Of a DNA stretch of 64,000 bases, positions 8,392-16,951 are shown piece by piece. Within the stretch, counting starts at the first letter, position 1. Every line of letters begins with the position of its first letter. The DNA is from Anaerolineae bacterium. GTDB lineage: Bacteria > Chloroflexota > Anaerolineae > Aggregatilineales > Phototrophicaceae. The DNA lies in NCBI GenBank assembly GCA_019912965.1, contig JAIOHM010000003.1:1-64000 (forward strand), given 5' to 3'. Under the pieces are notes generated by a model that was given only the letters and a program-made list of their open reading frames with translations, had not been told where the DNA came from and did no database searches. The position numbers were made by a program, and so were the translations under genes.

Positions 8392-10842
8392 CTATGGTTT
8401 TCTCTTTACTAGATTCCAGCTAATGTTACCACAATCACATCGCATACTTTCAGGTGATATTTTCTTATCAAGACGTAAAAGTTGATTGCAATCTGGGCAT
8501 ACAAACAAACTATACAAATCCTTAAAGGCATTAACAAGAGGCCTGAACTCAGAAACAGACAAATTTTCCCAGTTATTGTAATGAATCGTTGCATTTACCT
8601 CCCATTGATCAGCCTCTATTCTGCTGTAGATTGACTTTTTCATATTTATTTGATCGGTTAAGTAAACTTTAAGTTCTTCTTTTTTCCATGATTCGGCGGA
8701 TTTTATTGCGCTATTTAACCATTTGTCATACTGACTTACCACTGCTGGTAGAAAATCCCCTAGAACATATTGACCATCCAAACGAAACATTACTTGCGCA
8801 GCTAGGTTATCGCACATTTCGCGAAAGAATTCTTCAGCCCATCGCCTTAACTTTCCTGATGCAGAAGTGATATTATTCTCATCTAGGTCTTTGTAGATTC
8901 GATCCCATACATCAATCTCAGTATTTATTTTGGGGCCAGTGGCGATATGCCAACCATACAACTCATATGTCCCATTTTTATCAACGACCTTTGCTCCTTT
9001 TAGCTGGTTGTACCATGTTCTGTCGTGGGTAGCAATCAATAATTGGTTATCTTTAAACGTCGTAGCTAAAACTCTGCACAATTCTTTTCGGTGTCCTGCA
9101 TCTACCGACATTACGACATCATCAAGAATAATTAACTTCATACGATTTTGTGTAAGTCGCTCAGACAGTGCTAAGAAAAGACATACTCCCATACTATCTT
9201 GATGACCTTCACTATGCAGAGCATGAGGGGGATGCATACCGCGTCCATGAAAATCTACTTCAAGATTTAACCCTGCTCCGTCAGGTTCAAGGAGGGCTGA
9301 GAAATCACCTTCGTCTTCTTGATGCAATTGACGATATAGCTGTTCAAAACGTGTTTTTATTTCTCCATAAAGCTTGCCTAGTATTTCATCCCTTGATTTC
9401 AGAAAAACAAATTCCAGTTTAGTTGCTCTTTCCGATGCACTTTTTGCTGTTGCATAGGTTTTATATTCTTTTTCCCAAGTTGACAAAGCTAATTCAAGTT
9501 GAGTTAAGCGGTTATAGGCTGTTTGTTCAGGGCTTACGGATGGATATGCCTCTGATACTATTTTTTGGGCCTCATTCAGTATTTGAGAAACATCTATCGG
9601 GGAAAATAATGTGTGTACTTTTTCCTCATCAAGATTTTCATCGAGATAATTTCCCTTAGATATTGCATCTGTTAATCTTATTAAGTTATTCTGCCATCTT
9701 TTGAGAGTTCCTACTATGGTTTGAGAAGGCATATTATCTATTGCCGCAATTATTTTTTTCAGACTGGCTGTAGCGAAAGAAACTATATCAGAGATCGTTT
9801 TTGTCCCTTGGGCAATCCGCCCTTCATATTTTTGAGCTTCTTCTGCATTTAATATCTGATTTTCCAGTCGTTGCTTCAACTCGCCTAAAGGCCAAGGGGT
9901 ATCACATAATGGACACCATCCTGTTTCATCAAGCAATTCTAGCCCAAGTGTAGCAAGTCGCTGATGTTTTAGTGCATGTGATAAAACAGAATTATCTCTT
10001 ATTGTTGCCAAATCTGATCGCAATGTGCGATCTAGATTGGCAATATTCTGTCGAGTTTCTGAGGTCAATGCTTTTTTTAGATTAGCAATATCACCTTCGA
10101 TAATTGACGGATTGGTAAATCCTTCTTCTGATGCCTTAATAGAAAAAGCGATGTTGGACTTAATGTGACTTGAGTTCAGTGAAGTTATCGGCTCTGCACC
10201 TAACAAAATTCTGTTTTGATTCACGAACTTCAATACCACTTCTTTGTCAAACGACATTATTCCGACAATACTATTTATCTGTCCCTCTACAGCACTAATA
10301 CCGCCTTGAGCATTTTTGAGATTTTTTTCAAGATCGCCTTGTACTTTGCCAAGAGATTTTCGGGCAACTTCGACTTGGCTCAAATTTAGAAGTGATTGGA
10401 TTTGCTCGGCTCTTTCACCGGGCTTCGAGGTAATGTATTTAAGAAGCTCTCTTCGGGTTAAGATGTGCTGACCTAACCTCGCCAGCGACAGGACATCCTC
10501 AATCTGTGAACGCACACCTTCATCACATTCGAGTTTTTCAGGATTTAATAGTGAACGCTTTATTTCCACCTCTTTATTGTTAACCAGTTTAACGCGCGCT
10601 CTGACGAAAGAATCTTCTAATTTCGCATCAACATGCTTTCCGTGTTTCTTGAGGGTGATATTTTTTGTTCCAGCTCCAGTAAGGCGAGTTATATTTCCAG
10701 TGAGTAGGAAATCTATAGAATCTATGATAGAGCTTTTGCCTGACCCATTTGGGCCACTAATAACTATATTGTGGCCTGCAGGTCGTAATAGAAGATGTGA
10801 GACACCCCGTACATTACTGATTTCAAATTCAAGTAGTTTCAT
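8392..10842 (-). CDS. Rad50/SMC-like AAA ATPase with CxxC hook and C-terminal extension
   Basis: An 816-aa ABC/SMC-type ATPase. Walker A is at 30-38 (GPNGSGKSS). A long, mostly helical middle (about 145-500) is broken near its centre by CPLC (C310-C313), like a Rad50 zinc hook or the related motif in RloC/DndD-type proteins. An ABC-signature-like LHSEGHQDSMG starts at about 542, Walker B is LIILDD (570-575), the D-loop SVDAG follows, and the H-loop His is 606. After the ATPase comes a 170-residue helical extension (about 640-780) of unknown fold and a small zinc ribbon (CPDC at 782, CDC at 802). It overlaps the 63-aa gene as ATGA. The AT-rich composition suggests horizontal acquisition. A phage-defence or DNA-damage role is inferred, not shown. 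Confidence 0.85.
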   Translation of the reverse strand: MKLLEFEISNVRGVSHLLLRPAGHNIVISGPNGSGKSSIIDSIDFLLTGNITRLTGAGTKNITLKKHGKHVDAKLEDSFVRARVKLVNNKEVEIKRSLLNPEKLECDEGVRSQIEDVLSLARLGQHILTRRELLKYITSKPGERAEQIQSLLNLSQVEVARKSLGKVQGDLEKNLKNAQGGISAVEGQINSIVGIMSFDKEVVLKFVNQNRILLGAEPITSLNSSHIKSNIAFSIKASEEGFTNPSIIEGDIANLKKALTSETRQNIANLDRTLRSDLATIRDNSVLSHALKHQRLATLGLELLDETGWCPLCDTPWPLGELKQRLENQILNAEEAQKYEGRIAQGTKTISDIVSFATASLKKIIAAIDNMPSQTIVGTLKRWQNNLIRLTDAISKGNYLDENLDEEKVHTLFSPIDVSQILNEAQKIVSEAYPSVSPEQTAYNRLTQLELALSTWEKEYKTYATAKSASERATKLEFVFLKSRDEILGKLYGEIKTRFEQLYRQLHQEDEGDFSALLEPDGAGLNLEVDFHGRGMHPPHALHSEGHQDSMGVCLFLALSERLTQNRMKLIILDDVVMSVDAGHRKELCRVLATTFKDNQLLIATHDRTWYNQLKGAKVVDKNGTYELYGWHIATGPKINTEIDVWDRIYKDLDENNITSASGKLRRWAEEFFREMCDNLAAQVMFRLDGQYVLGDFLPAVVSQYDKWLNSAIKSAESWKKEELKVYLTDQINMKKSIYSRIEADQWEVNATIHYNNWENLSVSEFRPLVNAFKDLYSLFVCPDCNQLLRLDKKISPESMRCDCGNISWNLVKRKP

Positions 10843-11030
10843 TCCGTTGTTTCTCCAGATAGAGAAACGATTATGTGACTAATTTGTTTTGGATCAGATA
10901 GTTGATTTTTGTTCATAAGTAACTTTAATTCGCTAATCAACTGTGTGTTAAAAAGCTCATCTTTTTCTAGTTGAGCCAACATGTCATCGAAAATTTGCTG
11001 AATAATCGATTCATTAGGTTGTATGGTCAT
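10839..11030 (-). CDS. Small acidic helical partner of the SMC-like ATPase
   Basis: A 63-aa protein, mostly predicted alpha-helix, with no Cys, no membrane segment and no family I recognise. Its stop overlaps the start of the ATPase gene (ATGA), and the ATPase ribosome binding site GGAGAA lies within its last codons. It has its own AAGGG site six bases before the ATG. The tight coupling and equal AT-richness argue that it is real and works with the ATPase, perhaps as a regulatory subunit or antitoxin-like clamp. It is much shorter than the middle subunits of known Lamassu systems. Confidence 0.65.
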   Translation of the reverse strand: MTIQPNESIIQQIFDDMLAQLEKDELFNTQLISELKLLMNKNQLSDPKQISHIIVSLSGETTE

Positions 11031-11142
11031 AGCCCTTAAGTCACTTAACTGCCAATAATCGTGTTGTGTATTCCTCTTTATTTACTATATAAGTGTTTGG
11101 AAATGTGTGCAACACATGTTACGGTTTTCATATGATGATGTA

Positions 11143-11240
11143 CTTAACAATCCCGCCTCCTCAAAATGGTCGGTGAACTCGTCCCGAAAAACGTACCAAA
11201 TGATTACCCTATCTTCGTCATGATCCGGTACGCTGTTCGT
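11143..11240. repeat. 98-bp direct repeat, copy 1
   Basis: It aligns without gaps to 12656-12753, with 13 mismatches over 98 bp by hand count (about 87% identity). It lies 25 bp past the S41 peptidase stop, and the other copy lies upstream of the same gene, so the peptidase gene is bracketed. On the minus strand both copies share an open frame with the core IWYVFRDEF, but the substitutions show no clear third-position bias, so coding is unproven. Confidence 0.85.
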
Positions 11241-11264
11241 CTTTTTATCTATTTGCTTCTTTAT

Positions 11265-12518
11265 TCATTTCTCCTCAACCTGCTTTGAGCGAACCGCCCG
11301 CCGCCCCGGATCATCGCGCTGCGTGACCACTATCCGGCGGACTTGCTGATTTTCAGACACGAACGTGATGCGAACTGCATCCTGTCCATCCACATAAAAA
11401 ATGTTGGAGGCTATGGGCAGCAGCCTGTTAAGCGTATGCTGGTAGCGCAGATACAAATGCCCATCGCGCAGCACAACTTCCCGTCCGTCGTATTGGCCGA
11501 TGCAGTCGGTCAACAGCGCTTCATCCAAAATCGTCGGCTGATAATGAGCCTTGACCGTCTCCATATCCCACTGCAATCGTTCCTTTTGAGCTGGATCAGA
11601 TTCCTTGTGCCAAATCGTCTCTAGTGCATGAAGATGGGCGGTTGCCAGAGCCGTATCCGATGAGCAGACCACATCCGGCGTTATGCCTGTGCCCTGCCAG
11701 TTCCCACCTGTAATCGGATTGATGATTTGCGCGACAGGGATATTGAGGATGAAACCGTATCCGGTTGCGTGCTGCTCGGTCAAATGTGCGCCGCCCCCGG
11801 TTTGTTCCCCAACCACCACCGCCCGCCCCATCGCCTGCAAATCGTAAGCGAATTCTTCGGCTGCTGAAAAGGTGTTCCTGCTGACCAGAATGTAGGTAGC
11901 GGTTCGGGGATGTCTAACCCCCGGCACAAAGGCATGTGTCCAAATCTGAGGTTTAAAATCAATACGCGGGTCAGCATACAAATGCAGCAAACGCGGCTGT
12001 TCATCAAACAGATAGCTTGCCAACCACTGAACCATGCTCACTTCGCCGCCGGAATTATGCCGCAGATCAAAAATGATGGCCGTGCAGCCAGCCATAAGCT
12101 GCATAGCCGATGTAATGGCACTGCCTGCGCCGGGGGTTGCCAAAAAATCCCGGATGTCGATGTAACCCACCTTGCCCGTTAGCATGGCCGCTTGTCGAAT
12201 TCCAGCAGCAGGTAACCCTCCCTCAGCTTTTGCATCGGGCAGATGGTCTTGCAGTAAGTTATTCTGGAATCGTTTGAGTTGTTCTGCCTGCTCTGGATCA
12301 TACAGAAGCGAGAGGTGTCCGTCGCCTGTCAGTCTGTAGAGTTCATCCGTTAATGCGGATGCCCATTGTTCAGGCTGTTCTGTCTTTGGCAGGCGAATGC
12401 GCTCCAACTGGCGAAGCAGAGCATCAACCTGTTCGCGCAGCACATAATTTTGCTCAATCAGTCGGTTGATATTTTTGAACAGTCGGTGGGCAGTTTCAGC
12501 ATTTAGTGTGGTTTGCAT
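11265..12518 (-). CDS. S41 family peptidase (C-terminal processing / IRBP-like)
   Basis: A 417-aa serine peptidase of the S41 (TSPc) family. An N-terminal helical region (1-120) precedes the catalytic core: the strand KVGYIDIRDF, then IIFDLRHNSGGE, the nucleophile region NTFSAAEEF carrying the likely catalytic Ser, and VVVGEQTGGGAH. A C-terminal beta domain (about 330-410) resembles the DUF3471-type domain found after such peptidases. There is no signal peptide, membrane segment or PDZ domain, so it should be cytoplasmic and act on peptides or small substrates. It lies between two ~98-bp direct repeats, suggesting it moved or was duplicated as a unit. The ribosome binding site is weak. Confidence 0.9.
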   Translation of the reverse strand: MQTTLNAETAHRLFKNINRLIEQNYVLREQVDALLRQLERIRLPKTEQPEQWASALTDELYRLTGDGHLSLLYDPEQAEQLKRFQNNLLQDHLPDAKAEGGLPAAGIRQAAMLTGKVGYIDIRDFLATPGAGSAITSAMQLMAGCTAIIFDLRHNSGGEVSMVQWLASYLFDEQPRLLHLYADPRIDFKPQIWTHAFVPGVRHPRTATYILVSRNTFSAAEEFAYDLQAMGRAVVVGEQTGGGAHLTEQHATGYGFILNIPVAQIINPITGGNWQGTGITPDVVCSSDTALATAHLHALETIWHKESDPAQKERLQWDMETVKAHYQPTILDEALLTDCIGQYDGREVVLRDGHLYLRYQHTLNRLLPIASNIFYVDGQDAVRITFVSENQQVRRIVVTQRDDPGRRAVRSKQVEEK

Positions 12519-12655
12519 CGCTCAAAACTTTGTCTGTGGATTAACATCATCAGTGATGACAATAACGCCTGTAAGACGCTTCGCAATTCCCCTGCATTGT
12601 AGCATCAAACCCCGTCGAAATGCCCCATACCCGCTACCAACCGCCCTCCAATCCG

Positions 12656-12753
12656 CTTAACAATCCCCGCCCCTCAAAATGGTTGGTGAATTCGTCTCGA
12701 AAAACGTACCAAATGGTCACCCTATTTACGTCATAATCTGGTACGCTGTTCAT
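12656..12753. repeat. 98-bp direct repeat, copy 2
   Basis: Partner of the copy at 11143, in the same orientation and about 1.5 kb apart. In this copy the shared minus-strand frame begins with an ATG (at 12754) and could give a 40-aa peptide starting MNSVPDYDV. The other copy has no matching ATG at that point. Confidence 0.85.
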
Positions 12754-12855
12754 ATGAATGAAGCATAAACTCCCTGTTTGCGGAAAGCTGTTTCGTAATC
12801 GCAATCGCCGCAAACCCATCCTGTCTTTTACCCATAACTAAAAACCAACGACAAG

Positions 12856-12881
12856 GAACTGACAACTGTGAACTGACAACT
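12856..12881. repeat. Heptamer-type repeat AACTGAC/AACTGTG
   Basis: Words of the type AACTGACAACTGTGAACTGACAACT form a run of 7-mers. The same word family, on either strand, appears at about 27.7, 45.5 and 45.65 kb, with relatives at 55.6 and 56.5 kb. Such heptamer repeats are common between genes in cyanobacteria and some Chloroflexota (general knowledge, not checked here). Confidence 0.7.
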
Positions 12882-13091
12882 ATTTTTGCAATTACAGCGG
12901 TCCTTCCCTCATGTCCGCCCGCCAATGACAAGACTGACAAAGCGGCGGATGCTCCCGCATTCCCGCGGCGTGCAGTGGCGCTCCCCGTGCTTCCCGCCGT
13001 TCACTGACAATCGCGCCGCGAAAACCTCCCGCGTTCCCGCCCGCCAATGCAGCGGCTTTTTTGTCACCTTAACTGCATACAGGCTTTCTGC

Positions 13092-13577
13092 TCAATCCTG
13101 ATGACGCTCCACGCTCAAGCCAATGCCGCGCATCGCTTCCGCATACGTCGCCCAAGCTGCTTGGGTAAGCGACTCGATCTCGGTTAAATCGCGCAGTTCC
13201 GGCTGCGGCTTGGCCTTCGCCCGTTCAATTGCCTGTTCTGCTTCGAGCACCTGCCGCGTCACCCGGAACAACCGTCCCACGAATGCCGCCCCGCCGAACT
13301 GCCGCTCCGACCAGCGCCAAGCCGAAACCGTCGCCGCGATCATCACCAGCGTCACCGAAATCGCCGTCAGCAGGCTCACGCCGCCGCCCGTGCCGAAAGT
13401 GCTTTCCACATACCGCAGCGCCGTCACCCCCACGCCGCCCACTGCCAGAAAAACCACCAGCGGGGCAGCAAAGGTCTTTAAAATCACCAACAGCGCCCGG
13501 TTGCTCTGCTGCTGGGAATTCCGTTTGATGGTTTCAATCAGTTCCCGTTCCCGCTGAATACTCTCATCCAATGTCAT
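13092..13577 (-). CDS. Two-TM membrane protein of unknown function
   Basis: A 161-aa protein with an N-terminal amphipathic, charged helix (1-25), two membrane helices (about 28-55 and 72-90) and a cytoplasmic helical tail with many Glu/Ala. I do not recognise a family. A GGAG site lies nine to ten bases before the ATG. It follows the recA-yjbR-like pair on the same strand but is separated from it by a terminator, so it is probably transcribed alone. Confidence 0.65.
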   Translation of the reverse strand: MTLDESIQRERELIETIKRNSQQQSNRALLVILKTFAAPLVVFLAVGGVGVTALRYVESTFGTGGGVSLLTAISVTLVMIAATVSAWRWSERQFGGAAFVGRLFRVTRQVLEAEQAIERAKAKPQPELRDLTEIESLTQAAWATYAEAMRGIGLSVERHQD

Positions 13578-13599
13578 CGCACATCACTCCAAATAAAAA

Positions 13600-13623
13600 C
13601 ACAGAGCAGTATTCTACTCTGTG
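13600..13623 (-). terminator. Rho-independent terminator after recA operon
   Basis: The stem CACAGAG/CTCTGTG has a 10-nt loop. Read on the minus strand it is followed by TTTTTATTT, a proper T-tract. It lies 54 bp past the end of the YjbR/TfoX-like gene and closes the recA transcript. Confidence 0.75.
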
Positions 13624-13676
13624 CCTTATACAATCGTAGGGCGGGTTGAGGAAGGTGTTGACTCGTTAGGTCACCG

Positions 13677-14009
13677 TCATCCCCCGGCTACAAAACCCAC
13701 CGACTCCTCAATCAACGCCACATCTTGTTCATAAGCCGCCGCGTCCGCGTGCTCGATGGAAACCCATGCCTTCCAGACGATGCCATCGGCAACCTCAAAG
13801 GGTTTGATGTCGCCCGCGCCCGCGATAAGTTCCTGAACCCGTGCTTCGGGCAGCTTCAGGCTGATGCCCTTCCCGCCCACAAAGGCGAATACCTTGCCCG
13901 CCACTTTGTAGGCCGGGTAGCCAAAGGCTTTTCCGCCTTTAACCCCCGGCATCCCCAGCACCATCTCATCCATCATGGCCTTCACATCGGCCTGATATTT
14001 CGCTTCCAT
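13677..14009 (-). CDS. YjbR/TfoX-N-like small protein
   Basis: The 110-aa protein resembles the MmcQ/YjbR and TfoX N-terminal families (start helix, then GGKAFGYPAYKVAGKVFAFV, and the late KAWVSIEH). These are small alpha/beta proteins with a DNA-binding-like fold and no proven enzymatic role. It starts 6 bp after the recA stop, so it is co-transcribed with recA, and a terminator follows. A link to recombination or competence is suggested only by position. Confidence 0.7.
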   Translation of the reverse strand: MEAKYQADVKAMMDEMVLGMPGVKGGKAFGYPAYKVAGKVFAFVGGKGISLKLPEARVQELIAGAGDIKPFEVADGIVWKAWVSIEHADAAAYEQDVALIEESVGFVAGG

Positions 14010-14015
14010 TTACAT

Positions 14016-15146
14016 CTATACCGTTGGGGGCAATCCGTGATGTGCCCGGATAGCGTCCTCGATTTCATCCGAAACCGCTTTATTTTGTAACAGGAATTGC
14101 TTGGAAGCCTCGCGCCCCTGACCGAGCAAACCATCGTTATAGCGGAAGAACGCACCGCGCTTCTCGATGACGCCCAATTCGACGCCCAGATCGACGATTT
14201 CCCCGACCTTGCTGATGCCGCCTTCAAAGAACATGATGTCGAATTCAGCTTCGCGGAAGGGCGCGGCTACCTTATTCTTGGTGACGCGCACTTTGGTACG
14301 GTTGCCGATGGAGTCGCCGCCCTGCTTGATGCTCTGGATGCGCCGGATGTCCAGCCGCATACTGGCATAGAATTTCAGCGCCCGCCCGCCAGAGGTCGTT
14401 TCCGGACTCCCAAACATCACGCCTACTTTTTCGCGGAGCTGGTTCGTGAACAGCACCGTGACGTTAGACTGCTTGATCGCGCCGGAGAGCTTACGGAGCG
14501 CCTGACTCATCAAACGCGCCTGCAAACCCACGAACGCATCACCCATCTCGCCTTCGATTTCCGCACGCGGCACGAGGGCAGCCACCGAGTCCACCACCAC
14601 CACATCCACCGCGCCAGAGCGCACAAATGCTTCAGTGATTTCCAGCGCCTGTTCACCCGTGTCCGGCTGTGAGATGTAGAGGGTATCGACATTCACACCG
14701 ATACGCTCGGCATAGGCTGGGTCAAGCGCATGTTCCATATCCACGAACGCGCATAAACCGCCGCGCTTCTGCGCCTGACAGATGATGTGCAGGCACAGGG
14801 TCGTTTTACCCGAACTTTCCGGGCCATAAATTTCCACAATACGCCCGCGTGGGACACCACCCACCCCGGTCGCAATATCCACCGTGAGCGAACCCGTCGG
14901 GATGACTTCCACCGCCATGTGCGCCGCATCGCCCAGCCGCAGCACAGTACCATCCCCAAAGCGCCGGGTCAGGTCAGCCAGCGTGGCTTCCAATGCCTTC
15001 TGGCGGCCATGATCTTCTGACGAGCCACCGCCTTCATCGACTTTTTCCTTGCGTTTGGAGGCCGATTTTTTGCTTTTCTTTTCCGGTTTACGAGTGGCTT
15101 CTTCGTCTTCTCCACCTTCGATTTCGAGGAAATCTGAGTCTGTCAC
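14016..15146 (-). CDS. recA: Recombinase RecA
   Basis: A 376-aa RecA, the ATP-dependent strand-exchange protein and LexA co-protease. Walker A is GPESSGKT, the ATP-cap region is [15 protein letters not shown], Walker B is [12 protein letters not shown], and loop L2 and [19 protein letters not shown] are intact. Before the usual start ([12 protein letters not shown]) there is an extra tail of about 47 residues rich in Lys, Ser and Glu. The true start may be the GTG used here, which has AGGAAAAAACAACC upstream. No clear LexA box of either common type was found in the short leader. The C-terminus lacks the acidic tail of the E. coli protein. Confidence 0.96.
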   Translation of the reverse strand: MTDSDFLEIEGGEDEEATRKPEKKSKKSASKRKEKVDEGGGSSEDHGRQKALEATLADLTRRFGDGTVLRLGDAAHMAVEVIPTGSLTVDIATGVGGVPRGRIVEIYGPESSGKTTLCLHIICQAQKRGGLCAFVDMEHALDPAYAERIGVNVDTLYISQPDTGEQALEITEAFVRSGAVDVVVVDSVAALVPRAEIEGEMGDAFVGLQARLMSQALRKLSGAIKQSNVTVLFTNQLREKVGVMFGSPETTSGGRALKFYASMRLDIRRIQSIKQGGDSIGNRTKVRVTKNKVAAPFREAEFDIMFFEGGISKVGEIVDLGVELGVIEKRGAFFRYNDGLLGQGREASKQFLLQNKAVSDEIEDAIRAHHGLPPTV

Positions 15147-15175
15147 GGTTGTTTTTTCCTGTTATCATTCTGGCG

Positions 15176-15181
15176 ATTATA
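15176..15181 (-). promoter_or_regulatory. Candidate -10 box of recA
   Basis: TATAAT on the minus strand, about 30 bp before the recA GTG. No good -35 box is visible at 16-18 bp spacing, so this is tentative. Confidence 0.35.
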
Positions 15182-15238
15182 GGATGAATAGTTTAGCACT
15201 AAAGTTCTAAGATAGCAAGTCCAAAGGTCGTATGCTTA

Positions 15239-15784
15239 ATGAAAATATACACCAAAACGGGGGATGACGGCACTACCAGCCTGTTTTCCGGCGGGCGAGT
15301 CTCCAAGACTCATCTTCGTGTCGAGGCTTATGGCACGGTCGATGAACTGAATTCGGTCATCGGCGTGGCGCGGGCGCATCAACCCCATCCACAGACCGAC
15401 GAGTGGCTGGCACAGGTGCAGCGCCAACTATTCAACCTCGGCGCGGATTTAGCGACTCCGCTGGATGTCAAAGCCGACTGGATTACGCGGATGGATGCTG
15501 ATACCGTCACATGGTTGGAAACCGCCATTGACCAGATGACCGCCGAACTGCCTGCCCTCACCAGTTTTATCCTTCCCGGTGGTTCACTCGCCGCCGCACA
15601 GTTGCATGTCGCCCGTACCGTCTGCCGCCGTGCCGAACGCATCGTGGTCGCGCTTCAATCACACGAACCGCTGGGCGATCATGTCCTGTTGTACCTCAAC
15701 CGCCTCTCGGATTTTCTGTTCACCCTCGCCCGCTGGGAAAATCTCAAAGCCGGCATGTCCGAACACACATGGTCAGGGCGCTGA
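15239..15784 (+). CDS. pduO: PduO-type cob(I)alamin adenosyltransferase
   Basis: The 181-aa enzyme transfers the adenosyl group of ATP to cob(I)alamin to make coenzyme B12. The N-terminal ATP motif (KIYTKTGDDGTTSLFSGGRV), the VDELNSVIG helix and the late CRRAERIVVAL motif are typical for the PduO family, and the length is normal. The gene stands alone between divergent recA and a GAF protein, with no cobalamin riboswitch and no recognisable ribosome binding site in front of the ATG. It probably serves B12-dependent enzymes encoded elsewhere. Confidence 0.93.
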   Translation: MKIYTKTGDDGTTSLFSGGRVSKTHLRVEAYGTVDELNSVIGVARAHQPHPQTDEWLAQVQRQLFNLGADLATPLDVKADWITRMDADTVTWLETAIDQMTAELPALTSFILPGGSLAAAQLHVARTVCRRAERIVVALQSHEPLGDHVLLYLNRLSDFLFTLARWENLKAGMSEHTWSGR

Positions 15785-15892
15785 TCCCCCACAGACGTTC
15801 ATTTAACACTCAGCAAAACTTTAACCTGAACTTCTAATACCCGTAATACAATAGCCTTGATCTTAATTTTGCACTCTAGTTGAGGATTTATC

Positions 15893-16600
15893 ATGCCTGC
15901 CGCTGACTCTGCCATTATCCGTAACCCCAACCGTCTGGATATTCTACGCCGACTGCAACTACTGGACACACCCACCGAACGCGCGTTTGACCGTCTGACC
16001 GAACTCGCCAGCAAGATTCTCCAGACACCGATTGCGCTGGTGTCGCTGGTCGATGAGGATCGACAGTATTTTAAGAGTCAGGTCGGACTGGGCGACCCCC
16101 TGGACTCCGCCCGTGAAACGCCGCTGTCACACTCGTTTTGCCAGCATGTAGTGGCTACCAATCAGCCTTTGATCGTGGATGATGCCCGCAATCACCCGCT
16201 GGTGCATGATAACCTCGCCATTCCTGATCTGGGCGTGATTGCCTATCTGGGGATGCCGATCACCATTTACGACGGCACTGAACTTGGCTCGTTCTGTGCC
16301 ATCGATACCAAGCCGCGTCAGTGGTCGGACTGGGAAATCGAGGTTATGCAGGAATTAGCTGCATCGGTCATCACCGAAATCGAACTGCGTGGCGAATTGA
16401 TGGCACGTCAGGAAGCGGAGGCACGGCTCGAAGCAGCCAATAAAGCACTGGATGACCGCAACCGCAAACTGAAGCGTGTGACTTCCTTCTGCCGCACGAC
16501 CATCACCCACATGCATCAGGTACTGGAGCGGGATGCATCCAAAACGGAGATGCTGCAATACCTTCAGGCCGCGCAGCGCGAACTGGAAAAACAAGTCTAG
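15893..16600 (+). CDS. GAF-domain sensor protein
   Basis: A 235-aa soluble protein. Residues 10-170 form a GAF domain of the type found at the start of bacterial sensor kinases (LDTPTERAFDRLTELAS, then SHSFCQHVVATNQPLIVDDA). The last 65 residues are a charged coiled coil (from about 165). No output domain follows. It may act as a free-standing sensor passing a signal by protein contact. The start is supported by GAGG ten bases upstream. Confidence 0.8.
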   Translation: MPAADSAIIRNPNRLDILRRLQLLDTPTERAFDRLTELASKILQTPIALVSLVDEDRQYFKSQVGLGDPLDSARETPLSHSFCQHVVATNQPLIVDDARNHPLVHDNLAIPDLGVIAYLGMPITIYDGTELGSFCAIDTKPRQWSDWEIEVMQELAASVITEIELRGELMARQEAEARLEAANKALDDRNRKLKRVTSFCRTTITHMHQVLERDASKTEMLQYLQAAQRELEKQV

Positions 16601-16728
16601 CCTACCGCATTGGATTAGGTGGGGGAAGCGATTCACTGCCCCACCTCAATCCCCTCATAAATCCTTACCCATAGCCGCTCAGACCCGTTATGTTATCATT
16701 GGCTTATCCACTAATCGAAGGATGTGCC

Positions 16729-16905
16729 ATGAAATCGTTCAAAATCATTGTCGAAAAACATGATGATGGTTATGTTGCGTATCCGGTTGGACTGAATGGT
16801 GTCATCGTTGGCGAAGGCGATACCTACGAAGACGCCCTGCGCGATGTGAAATCCGCCATTCAATTCCACCTTGAAACCTTCGAAGCAGAATTGCTTGAAG
16901 GGTAA
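16729..16905 (+). CDS. HicB-like protein, solitary
   Basis: A 58-aa protein with the HicB partial RNase-H-like fold (FKIIVEKHDDGYVAYPV, then YEDALRDVKSAIQFHLE). The longer ORF start in the track (16690) is rejected because GAAGGATG sits just before the ATG at 16729. It has no C-terminal DNA-binding domain and no hicA toxin gene on either side, so it is either an orphan antitoxin or one of the stand-alone HicB-like proteins common in cyanobacteria and Chloroflexota. Confidence 0.75.
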   Translation: MKSFKIIVEKHDDGYVAYPVGLNGVIVGEGDTYEDALRDVKSAIQFHLETFEAELLEG

Positions 16906-16951
16906 ACTCAATCACAGTATGCGGGTCTTCACCGTCTGAGGCTAAATATTG

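Larger units (their letters stand above)
12519..13091. other. Gene-free 573-bp region with repeats
   Basis: No supportable gene. It holds the second 98-bp repeat, a heptamer-type repeat (12856-12881) and a GC-rich stretch in which CCCGCCCGCCAATG occurs twice (about 12918 and 13037) beside related CCCGC-rich words. The minus-strand ORFs of 61 and 69 aa here are repeat translations. It looks like accumulated repeat debris at the edge of the accessory patch. Confidence 0.6.

Noticed and set aside
12634-12940. 61- and 69-aa minus-strand ORFs upstream of the S41 gene
   Set aside because: They read through the 98-bp repeat and the heptamer repeat, lack good ribosome binding sites and resemble nothing known.
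15182-15238. Possible LexA box before recA
   Set aside because: TTAGCACTAAAGTTCTAA looked palindromic, but it matches neither the CGAACN4GTTC type nor the CTGTN8ACAG type.
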